From Bacteroidales bacterium (GTDB taxonomy: Bacteria; Bacteroidota; Bacteroidia; Bacteroidales; UBA932): 35,165 bases of DNA. Positions 1-6,098 of the stretch are shown here, in pieces. The position numbers and the translations under genes are program-made. The notes beneath the pieces were generated by a model. The model ran no database searches. It was given only the letters and a program-made list of their open reading frames with translations, and was not told where the DNA came from. The stretch covers positions 1 to 35,165 of the forward strand of contig JAFUVU010000028.1 in NCBI GenBank assembly GCA_017477465.1, given 5' to 3'. Within the stretch, counting starts at the first letter, position 1. Each line of letters begins with the position of its first letter.

Positions 1-93
1 ATAGAGGGGGAAACCGCTTATTCTTGCAAAACTACCCCGTGAGAATCGAAAATCTGAAGGAAAATCGAACTTCTTCACGAGGTTGCTTGAATA

Positions 94-164
94 TGCCACT
101 CTCGACGGCCTTAAAAACTGGCCCCTTTTTCAGTGCCCTCAAACTGAGGGCAGGGTAGAGGCGG
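94..164. repeat. Dispersed hairpin-core repeat, copy 1
   Basis: Bases 94-141 are the reverse complement of 10555-10601, with one substitution and one single-base gap over 48 positions. The core can fold on itself (CACT...GGCC...GGCC...AGTG). It is followed on the plus strand by the 14-mer CAGGGTAGAGGCGG at 151-164, which recurs with small changes at 1462-1475 and 10603-10616. The rest of 1-251 holds no convincing gene: the open frames through it look non-coding. Confidence 0.7.
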
Positions 165-212
165 CAAATTTGCATCGGCCCGGCTCTCGAATTAACTTTT
201 AGTTAATAACTC

Positions 213-243
213 TTGGTTAATTAGAGAAAACGATGTATTTTTG
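213..243 (+). promoter_or_regulatory. Promoter of the AAA ATPase gene
   Basis: A TTGG at 213-216 is followed after 19 bases by TATTTTTG at 236-243, which fits the Bacteroidota -33/-7 consensus (TTG, TAnnTTTG). It lies 14 bases before the ATG at 258. Confidence 0.7.
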
Positions 244-257
244 CAAAAATTGTGAAT

Positions 258-1382
258 ATGGACAACCCTTTCATTCTGGAACCTTATAAAAGCAAGGAAC
301 TGTTTTGCGACCGGGAAGAAGAGACAGCCCGACTGCTGGATTGTATAACCAACGGGAGGAATGCCACACTGATTTCGCCTCGTCGTCTGGGAAAAACCGG
401 GCTGATATATCGCACCTTCGAAGAAATCAGGGACAGAAACCTGCCTTATGAGACTTTTTACATGGACGTCAGTTCCAGCCAGAGCATCGATGATTTCGTG
501 AAATTGTTGGCGGAAGCCGTTGCCGGGGTCCTGAATCGGCAAAACCGGATAAAAGACTTCTTCAGGGCATTGAAAGGCCTCCGTCCTCTGCTTGGCTACG
601 ACCCTGTCAATGACTCTCCGACGCTTAGCTTCACTTTTCAGACCATGGCCCAGAAGGAGCAGACCGTCAAGTCCATTTTCTCGTTTCTGGACAGCCGCAG
701 GCGGCCAGTCGTGCTTGCCATAGACGAATTCCAGCAAGTGCGCGAATACCCCGACGTCTATATGGAAGCCCTTCTGAGGACATACATCCAGCCGCTGCAC
801 AATGTGCGCTTCATTTTTTGCGGCAGCAAGAAACACATCATGACGGACATGTTCACAAACGCCCTGAGGCCTTTCTATGAGAGTACGACGAACATCCCCG
901 TCTCAAAACTGAATCCCGTCGTCTATGCCGCATTTATAGAAAAACACTTCCGCGAAGCCGGGAAAACAATCCCGAAGGATTGTCTCGACGAAATCATTTC
1001 GTGGACGCGTGACCACACCTTCTATACACAGACGCTATGCAACGAGGTTTTTCATTTGTCGGGCACCCTTGTTACTGATGAAGATGTGCTGAGGGCCAAG
1101 GGCATCATTCTGGCAGCCAACCGGGACCGCTTTCTGGAGATTCAGCGGCTGATCACTCCAGCACAGTGGAAACTTATGAAAGCCATTGCAAAAGATGAGG
1201 TGGTACGGCATCCGACATCGTCGGACTTCATTCGGCGGCATCGCCTGAGTTCCGGACCGGCAGTCCTGAAAAACCTGAGGACTCTGGTAGACAAAGAACT
1301 GGTCCTGACCGATGCCAGCGAGGAGGGCGTGTCCTATAGTATCTACAACGTGTTTCTGTCACGTTATTTGGAGTTACTGTAG
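258..1382 (+). CDS. AAA ATPase, ATPase_2 (archaeal-type) family, with C-terminal winged helix
   Basis: This is a predicted cytoplasmic P-loop ATPase of 374 residues. The P-loop is the variant SPRRLGKT at about residues 40-47, and Walker B is VVLAIDEF with D156-E157. Both are typical of the ATPase_2 (PF01637) group that is abundant in Bacteroidota. The last 75 or so residues look like a winged-helix domain (ITPAQWKLMKAIAK onward). The ATG at 258 is preferred over the in-frame GTG at 252 because the conserved MDNPF-type start follows and the promoter lies just upstream. The substrate is unknown. Members of this group are often single accessory genes of unclear role, some next to nuclease-like domains, but no nuclease motif is visible here. 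It stands alone, with an in-frame stop at 1380 followed by repeat-bearing spacer. Confidence 0.85.
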   Translation: MDNPFILEPYKSKELFCDREEETARLLDCITNGRNATLISPRRLGKTGLIYRTFEEIRDRNLPYETFYMDVSSSQSIDDFVKLLAEAVAGVLNRQNRIKDFFRALKGLRPLLGYDPVNDSPTLSFTFQTMAQKEQTVKSIFSFLDSRRRPVVLAIDEFQQVREYPDVYMEALLRTYIQPLHNVRFIFCGSKKHIMTDMFTNALRPFYESTTNIPVSKLNPVVYAAFIEKHFREAGKTIPKDCLDEIISWTRDHTFYTQTLCNEVFHLSGTLVTDEDVLRAKGIILAANRDRFLEIQRLITPAQWKLMKAIAKDEVVRHPTSSDFIRRHRLSSGPAVLKNLRTLVDKELVLTDASEEGVSYSIYNVFLSRYLELL

Positions 1383-1461
1383 CGCGGCGAGACTGCATTT
1401 GGAAGGAAGGGATATACACCCTGAAAGACGATTCCCCCGCCATGCCGGCCCAGGCCGGTGG

Positions 1462-1475
1462 CAGGGTAGAAGCGG
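1462..1475 (+). repeat. Copy of the CAGGGTARRRGCGG intergenic motif
   Basis: CAGGGTAGAAGCGG matches the 14-mers at 151-164 and 10603-10616. A weaker relative (GGCAGCAGGGTGAAG) lies near 4980. All are in spacers upstream of genes. Confidence 0.45.
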
Positions 1476-1500
1476 TGAGACCGGGTGTTATAGTCAAGTT

Positions 1501-1530
1501 TTGATTTCTCACGACGTGTTGCTATCTTTG
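1501..1530 (+). promoter_or_regulatory. Promoter of the small-ORF/STAS pair
   Basis: TTG at 1501-1503, a 19-base spacer, then TATCTTTG at 1523-1530. The ATG at 1556 is 26 bases downstream. Confidence 0.7.
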
Positions 1531-1555
1531 CGGGAGTGTGTTCGGGTGAATTGTT

Positions 1556-1758
1556 ATGAACGTAGATACATTATTACATCAGTACTTTCCTGTAGCGGCC
1601 AACGTCTGCATAGAGCTGTTCGATGAAAAGAACATCCAGCAGGTGTATCGTAGACTGGTTGAAGTGCTCATTCATCAGCCGGAAGTGGAAACATCTCTGC
1701 TGAAGAATTCAACGAATTGTTTTTGGAAGATGATCTCGGATTAGACAAACTATGGTAG
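1556..1758 (+). CDS. Small protein upstream of the STAS-like gene, apparent one-base frameshift
   Basis: As written, the frame from the ATG at 1556 runs 62 codons to a stop at 1742-1744, and its last dozen residues look unrelated to coding sequence. A -1 shift near the AAA run at 1689-1691 gives a convincing acidic tail (ISAEEFNELFLEDDLGLDKLW) ending at TAG 1756-1758. That stop overlaps the ATG of the next gene in ATGGTAG, a typical translational-coupling arrangement. One missing A (GAAAAC read as GAAAC) would explain it. The repaired product would be about 67 residues. I do not recognise the family. It is very likely a partner of the DUF4325 protein. The shift may be a sequencing error, a real inactivating mutation or a programmed event; the sequence alone cannot decide. 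Confidence 0.6.
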
Positions 1759-2051
1759 TATTTAAGTTTTCCAAATACGGAGACAGTATGGGGACACGTC
1801 TCCTTGGAGCCCAGATCAGGGCCGATCTCCGCCCACTTCTGGACGGGAAAGAGAAAGTTGTGCTTGACTTTTCCGGTATTGACACCGTTACCAATTCGTT
1901 CGCAGATGAATGCATCGCAAAACTTCTGCTTGAAATGTCGCTGGATGAATTAAAGGCAAAAACCACATTTACAGGCCTTACACCAATGACAGAGCGTAGC
2001 ATTCTGACGGCCTTGAAGCGCCGACAACTACAGATTTTACAAAATCAGTAA
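1752..2051 (+). CDS. STAS-like domain protein (DUF4325)
   Basis: This 99-residue protein has the DUF4325/STAS-like core: a beta strand VVLDFSGIDTVTNSFADECI at about residues 36-55, with the conserved D-F-S-G and the N-S-F-A-D helix start, then a strand at KTTFTGL. STAS folds resemble anti-sigma-factor antagonists. DUF4325 members are usually encoded beside a small or ATP-binding partner, and a regulatory, partner-switch-like role is inferred, not proven. The ATG at 1752 overlaps the stop of the repaired upstream ORF. It ends just before a strong terminator. No kinase-type (HATPase) partner lies nearby, so the partner would have to be the small upstream protein. Confidence 0.8.
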   Translation: MVVFKFSKYGDSMGTRLLGAQIRADLRPLLDGKEKVVLDFSGIDTVTNSFADECIAKLLLEMSLDELKAKTTFTGLTPMTERSILTALKRRQLQILQNQ

Positions 2052-2058
2052 AGCACAG

Positions 2059-2083
2059 AAAAGGGCGCGTACGGCGCCCTTTT
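2059..2083. terminator. Bidirectional intrinsic terminator
   Basis: A ten-base stem, AAAAGGGCGC (2059-2068) with GCGCCCTTTT (2074-2083), and loop GTACG. It follows the STAS stop by 7 bases and would also terminate transcription from the minus-strand promoter at 2173-2180. Confidence 0.85.
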
Positions 2084-2107
2084 CATATGCTTGAGAGACT
2101 CGAAAGA

Positions 2108-2149
2108 TTACAATTCTTTAATGTCTTTCTTGATGTCTCTAAGATTCAT
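2108..2149 (-). CDS. 13-codon micro-ORF or truncated gene start
   Basis: On the minus strand, ATG at 2149-2147 opens MNLRDIKKDIKEL followed by TAA at 2110-2108. It has a perfect Bacteroidota -7 box upstream (TATCTTTG, 2180-2173) and the shared terminator downstream, so it forms a complete small transcription unit. The peptide is Lys/Asp rich and looks like the beginning of a longer protein, so a decayed or truncated gene is the simplest reading. A genuine short peptide or an RNA transcript is possible. Confidence 0.35.
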   Translation of the reverse strand: MNLRDIKKDIKEL

Positions 2150-2172
2150 ATCTAAAGCGAATTAATTCGGTG

Positions 2173-2180
2173 CAAAGATA
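2173..2180 (-). promoter_or_regulatory. Minus-strand -7 box TATCTTTG
   Basis: CAAAGATA on the plus strand reads TATCTTTG on the minus strand, 23 bases before the micro-ORF ATG. No clear -33 TTG is visible. The remaining spacer to 2386 shows no further gene. Confidence 0.45.
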
Positions 2181-2361
2181 AGCATTTTTCCGGAAATATC
2201 GACACGGGCGGCAGTTTGGCAAGCTGAGGGGGCCGATAACGGGTGGAATATGCGAACTCTGTTTCAGGGCTATAATACGCTCAGGTAGTGACTCCTGAAT
2301 GATTTAACAATTCGGGACACCGGTTTTGTGATGGATGGACAGGGATGCAATGGAGAGTTGC

Positions 2362-2369
2362 TATCTTGG
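2362..2369 (+). promoter_or_regulatory. Probable -7 box of the FISUMP lipoprotein gene
   Basis: TATCTTGG at 2362-2369 is a one-mismatch TAnnTTTG box, 17 bases before the chosen ATG at 2387. It argues against the in-frame ATG at 2345. Confidence 0.45.
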
Positions 2370-2386
2370 CATATAACAAATATGCC

Positions 2387-3337
2387 ATGAAACAGTTTTT
2401 TATTCTTGCAGCAGCATCGTGCCTGATTCTTTCATGTAAACCAACACCGGTGGAACACGCGGAAAAACCGGATGAGCCGCAGCCCAAGCCGGCCGTCTCC
2501 GTTACGCTGGACAAAGAGAACTTGTCACTCAAAACGGGTGAAACGGAAACCCTTACCGCCACCGTGGAACCGGCCGATGCCACCGACGTTGTGGTCTGGA
2601 GCAGTTCCGACGAAGAAGTGGCTGCGGTAGAGGACGGCGTTGTGCGCGCTCTAACGGCCGGAACGGCCACTGTCACTGCTAAAGCCGGAACGAAGTCCGC
2701 CACCTGCAAAGTCACAGTTAGCAAGCTCATCGTGCTGAACGCCGTGGACCTGGGCCTGAGCGTACTCTGGGCCGACCGCAACCTCGGGGCCGATTCGCCG
2801 GAAGAATATGGGGATTATTATGCATGGGGCGAAACCCAAACCCGCAGTTATTACGACTGGGACCAGTATAAATGGTCTTCGGGCTCTCGCAAGACACTGA
2901 CGAAATACAATACGCGGAGCGAATATGGCGCGGTTGATAACCTCACTCGGCTGGATTTCGCCGATGACGCCGCCTACGTCGCAACAGGGGGCAAGTGGCG
3001 GATTCCCACCAAGGCGGAATTCCAGGAACTGCTGAATGGCACCGTGCAGACATGGAAGGAATTCGATGAAGTCAACGGCCAGATGTTCAAAAGCTTGGTC
3101 AGCGATGCCTTCATCTTCATCCCCGCCGGCGGAGCATTCATCAAATCGGAGGTTCAATCGGCCGGCAAGCACGGATGCATCGTCTCTTCGGATATATGTG
3201 CAGGCAGCAACGGTTACGGATATAAGGACGATTACTGCTGGTATCTGTACTTCGACAGCGGTGGCTGCATCATTTATGGTGATACCCGTGCCCGCGGCTG
3301 GACCATCCGTCCCGTCATGGATAAGCCTGCATCATAA
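2387..3337 (+). CDS. Lipoprotein with Ig-like (BIG2) and FISUMP domains
   Basis: This is a predicted surface or outer-membrane lipoprotein of 316 residues. The start at 2387 gives a clean signal peptide ending in the lipobox LILSC (Cys17), followed by a Pro/Glu linker. A bacterial Ig-like group 2 domain follows (VSVTLDKENLSLKTGETETL through WSSSDEEVAAVEDGVV and GTATVTA), at about residues 37-115. The C-terminal 200 residues match the FISUMP-type domain (VDLGLSVLWADRNLG, YYAWGET, KWRIPTKAEFQELLNG, and the final GWTIRPV). FISUMP proteins are common cell-surface proteins of Bacteroidota and Fibrobacter without a known enzymatic function. It is followed at 21 bases by the Kelch-AraC gene on the same strand, which suggests a functional link, although that gene has its own promoter. 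Confidence 0.8.
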   Translation: MKQFFILAAASCLILSCKPTPVEHAEKPDEPQPKPAVSVTLDKENLSLKTGETETLTATVEPADATDVVVWSSSDEEVAAVEDGVVRALTAGTATVTAKAGTKSATCKVTVSKLIVLNAVDLGLSVLWADRNLGADSPEEYGDYYAWGETQTRSYYDWDQYKWSSGSRKTLTKYNTRSEYGAVDNLTRLDFADDAAYVATGGKWRIPTKAEFQELLNGTVQTWKEFDEVNGQMFKSLVSDAFIFIPAGGAFIKSEVQSAGKHGCIVSSDICAGSNGYGYKDDYCWYLYFDSGGCIIYGDTRARGWTIRPVMDKPAS

Positions 3338-3346
3338 TATTTCACT

Positions 3347-3354
3347 ATCTTTGC
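3347..3354 (+). promoter_or_regulatory. Promoter -7 box of the Kelch-AraC gene
   Basis: TATCTTTG ends only four bases before the GTG start at 3359, so the mRNA would be nearly leaderless. This also supports the GTG start. Confidence 0.6.
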
Positions 3355-3358
3355 AGTA

Positions 3359-4942
3359 GTGAGGCATTTAACTCTTATACTGCTGACCGTTTTCTCTGTC
3401 GCGTGCAGCAGGAGCGGGGCGGAGCGGCTGCCGGACCTCCCGGAGCCGCTCTCAACCCCGTATGCCATGGTCATCAATGGAGAACTGACACTTTTCGGCG
3501 GGCATACGGACGGATTTGTGCTGTCACAGTCGGCCTGGTATCTCAAGGGCGGGTCATGGCATAAAGTGCCCATGAAATACCCGCACGACCATGGCTTCTG
3601 CACCCTCTTGCCGGACGGGCGGGTGATGCTGGGCGGAGGCAGCGCCGAAGCGTTCGGCATCGGCCAAAGCTGGGGCGTGGAAATCTACGACCCGGCAACG
3701 CACACTTTCACGGCCGAGGGCATCATGGACCGCAAACGCGCGGGTGCATCGGCACTTGCCCTGCCGGACGGGCGGGTGCTGGTGAGCGGCAACTGGTACG
3801 CGCCTGACGCCATGGAAATCTACGAGCCCGGGAAAGGGTTCTCCTTCCTGAAAGACGTCACCGTGCAGCGCAACATACCTTACATCCTGGCATCGGCCCC
3901 GGACAACGCCATCGTCTTTTCCGGCCTGGACAACTACGGCGGGCCTTCCGACGGCACGGTGGACCGGCTGAAAGGAGACCCTTTCCACGAGCCCCTGCTG
4001 GATGAATGGGAGGCGTGGAGTACTCCTCGGGCCGATCTTAACATCGGCGAATACGCATATCTGGTGCTGGCCCGGCACCGGGAAAGCGGGGAATGGGGCA
4101 TACTGCGCATCACAGGCGAGCAATTTTCCCTCTTGGAAACGGACATCGCCCTTCCCGCGCGGTCCGACGCCGGGAACTACATCTGGGGCCATTTAGCCGT
4201 GGACCGCAGCCGGCGGAGCGCCTATACATTGGGCTACGACCCCGCCGGGAACGTCTGCCTGGCCCGCATCTGCTACGACCCCGTCTTCGACGGCGGCAAA
4301 GCCGAAGTTGCCCTGACCGAGTTTCCCGGCCACTTCCCGATGGCCGACACCTTCGCCATGTTGCCGGACGGAACGCTCGTCCTCCCGGGCGGTTGCGACT
4401 TCTCCCCCGTGGACGGCATCCTTACGGGAAACAACTTCAAGACCAGACGGGAAGTCTGGGCTTTCCCCTCCGGAGCGCCACTGAAGGCCGATTTTCCCTG
4501 GCCCTGGGTACTTGTCATCGGCCTAATGCTGCTGGCCCCCGGCGCCTTCTTCCTCCGGAAAGGCACCGGCTCCGCCCCGACGGCAAATGCAGAAGACATC
4601 CCCGCCTCGCTGCAACTGACAGAACAACTCGAGAAAATCATTGAGGAAGAGGAGCTTTTCAAGCAGCCGGACCTTCGAGTCACCGACATAGCCGCCCGGC
4701 TGGCCACCAACCGCACCTACATAAGCGCCATCATCAAGAGCCTTTCCGGGGAGAGTTTCTCCAACCTGATCAACGGCTACCGCGTCCGCTATGCGCAAAA
4801 ACTCATGAAGGAACACCCGGAGATGAGCGTCACCCAAATCGCTACGGAAAGCGGATTCTCCTCCCGCAGCGCCTTCTACCGCAACTTCAAGAATGTCACC
4901 GGCCTTAATCCGGCCGACTGGAAAAGGCAGACTACCGCATAG
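3359..4942 (+). CDS. Membrane-spanning one-component regulator: Kelch-like propeller, TM, AraC HTH
   Basis: The protein has 527 residues and starts at GTG. An N-terminal signal with lipobox-like FSVAC (Cys16) is followed by a region rich in Kelch/galactose-oxidase-like repeats (LPDGRVMLGGG at about 85, LPDGRVLVSGN at about 136, LPDGTLVLPGG at about 335). A single hydrophobic segment lies at about 380-399 (WPWVLVIGLMLLAPGAFF). A cytoplasmic AraC-type HTH domain occupies 425-523 (RVTDIAARLATNRTYIS, then VTQIATESGFSSRSAFYRNF). The layout implies that an extracytoplasmic propeller senses a ligand or partner and the AraC domain binds DNA. The adjacent FISUMP lipoprotein gene is a plausible target. 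If the lipobox is used, both ends of the periplasmic domain would be membrane-anchored. The HTH resembles that of the regulator at 27329-28375. The ligand is unknown. Confidence 0.8.
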   Translation: MRHLTLILLTVFSVACSRSGAERLPDLPEPLSTPYAMVINGELTLFGGHTDGFVLSQSAWYLKGGSWHKVPMKYPHDHGFCTLLPDGRVMLGGGSAEAFGIGQSWGVEIYDPATHTFTAEGIMDRKRAGASALALPDGRVLVSGNWYAPDAMEIYEPGKGFSFLKDVTVQRNIPYILASAPDNAIVFSGLDNYGGPSDGTVDRLKGDPFHEPLLDEWEAWSTPRADLNIGEYAYLVLARHRESGEWGILRITGEQFSLLETDIALPARSDAGNYIWGHLAVDRSRRSAYTLGYDPAGNVCLARICYDPVFDGGKAEVALTEFPGHFPMADTFAMLPDGTLVLPGGCDFSPVDGILTGNNFKTRREVWAFPSGAPLKADFPWPWVLVIGLMLLAPGAFFLRKGTGSAPTANAEDIPASLQLTEQLEKIIEEEELFKQPDLRVTDIAARLATNRTYISAIIKSLSGESFSNLINGYRVRYAQKLMKEHPEMSVTQIATESGFSSRSAFYRNFKNVTGLNPADWKRQTTA

Positions 4943-5068
4943 GCTTTTGCTCAGCCGAAGGTGCCGATACCGGTCCACGCCGGCAGCAGGGTGAAGTCAC
5001 GCGGGCATCAGTTCAGCGGACTGACTGGCGCGCGAGCGCATAGCATTTTTCCGCCAATTGACCAAATC

Positions 5069-5085
5069 TTGGCAAGCCTTGCCAA
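5069..5085. promoter_or_regulatory. 17-base palindrome, candidate operator of the BRO/DinD-like gene
   Basis: TTGGCAAG-C-CTTGCCAA is a perfect inverted repeat immediately upstream of the -33 region of the next gene. It could be an autoregulatory or damage-responsive operator; that role is an inference. Confidence 0.5.
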
Positions 5086-5088
5086 AAT

Positions 5089-5119
5089 TTGCTTTCGCAA
5101 GGCTTTTGGACTATCTTTG
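5089..5119 (+). promoter_or_regulatory. Promoter of the BRO/DinD-like gene
   Basis: TTG at 5089-5091, a 20-base spacer, then TATCTTTG at 5112-5119. It lies 17 bases before the ATG at 5137. Confidence 0.7.
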
Positions 5120-5136
5120 CTGAAAACGACGAGGTT

Positions 5137-6000
5137 ATGCCAGATATGGAGAAAATACAACTGTTCGAAAACAAGAAAGTCCGGACAGTATGGGATGAGG
5201 AGAAACAAGAATGGTTCTTCTCTATAGTGGATGTTTGCGGGATATTGACTGATCAACCCACACATGAAAGAGCAAGAAACTACTGGAAAGTACTGAAAAA
5301 CAGGCTCAAAAAAGAAGGAAGTGAAGTGGTTACAAATTGTAACCGGTTGAAACTAATTGCCGAAGATGGGAAATCTAGAGAAACGGATGTGGCCGATATG
5401 GCGGCAATGTTCCGTGTCATTGAGTCTATCCCTTCTAAAAAGGCCGAACCTATTAAGGTTTGGATTGCAGAAGTGGCGGCAGAACGCATCAACCAGGCCA
5501 TTGACCCGGAGCGCAGCATCGACCAGGCGGTGGCGGATTATCGTCGCCTCGGGTATTCGGAAGCATGGATTAATCAACGCATCAAAACTATTGAAATCCG
5601 TAAAGGACTCACGGACGAATGGAAGCGTGGCGGTGTAACCAAAGAGATGGACTTTGCCTTCCTTACAGACCTTATGTCCAAGACATGGAGTGGTCTCACC
5701 ACAAAGGAGTACAAGAAATACAAGGGCCTCACCAAAGAGAACCTGCGGGACAACATGACCAATATGGAACTCCTGCTCAATGCCTTGGCAGAAGAAACCG
5801 CAACAGAAATCAGCAAACAGCGAAAACCTGAAGGCCTGTCAGAAAATGCAGGAGTTGCAAAAGAAGGCGCCGAAGTCGCCAAAACGGCTCGCAAAGAGGT
5901 CGAGAAGCGACTTGGACGCAGTGTTGTCTCACCAGAAAAGGCAATAGATTATATCAAGTCTCCCGAAGAATTACCCTTCCAGAAACCGGAAGAACAATAA
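5137..6000 (+). CDS. BRO-N domain protein, DinD-like
   Basis: The product has 287 residues. The ATG at 5137 is chosen because the promoter overlaps the upstream in-frame TTG. The N-terminal 100 residues are a BRO-N domain (KIQLFENKKVRTVWDEEKQEW, FFSIVDVCGIL, then NYWKVLKNRLKKEG), a DNA-binding fold shared with phage antirepressors. The middle part (residues about 135-230, with AWINQRIKTIEIRKGLTDEW and EYKKYKGLTKENLRDNMT) resembles the C-terminal region of DinD (DNA-damage-inducible protein D). In E. coli, DinD is SOS-induced and affects RecA filaments; whether this protein does so is not shown. It stands alone in a spacer-rich accessory region, with a palindromic candidate operator upstream and a terminator downstream. 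A prophage antirepressor remnant is an alternative, but no phage genes flank it. Confidence 0.75.
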   Translation: MPDMEKIQLFENKKVRTVWDEEKQEWFFSIVDVCGILTDQPTHERARNYWKVLKNRLKKEGSEVVTNCNRLKLIAEDGKSRETDVADMAAMFRVIESIPSKKAEPIKVWIAEVAAERINQAIDPERSIDQAVADYRRLGYSEAWINQRIKTIEIRKGLTDEWKRGGVTKEMDFAFLTDLMSKTWSGLTTKEYKKYKGLTKENLRDNMTNMELLLNALAEETATEISKQRKPEGLSENAGVAKEGAEVAKTARKEVEKRLGRSVVSPEKAIDYIKSPEELPFQKPEEQ

Positions 6001-6007
6001 CAAACAG

Positions 6008-6035
6008 GCCGACTAAAAAGCGATTTTTAGCCGGC
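6008..6035. terminator. Bidirectional terminator between convergent genes
   Basis: The stem is GCCG-A-CTAAAAA with TTTTTAG-C-CGGC (one internal mismatch) and loop GCGA, followed by a T-rich run on the plus strand. It lies 7 bases after the BRO/DinD-like stop, and the BspA-type gene converges from the right. Confidence 0.75.
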
Positions 6036-6098
6036 TTCTTTCTTTCTGTCCGGATTGAAAGCGGAGGCAGTTATCCTCCTTCTTTTGATGAGGAAACT

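Noticed and set aside
192-836. Minus-strand open frame of 214 codons
   Set aside because: It lies opposite the AAA ATPase gene, has no promoter and shows no recognisable domain; it is a reading-frame shadow.
2281-3172. Two minus-strand open frames opposite the FISUMP lipoprotein
   Set aside because: They are low-complexity Ser/Thr or Ala/Gly-rich translations of the opposite strand, without their own promoters.
4093-4644. Plus-strand frame of 183 codons inside the Kelch-AraC gene
   Set aside because: It is Arg/Pro-rich and out of frame with the recognised domains.
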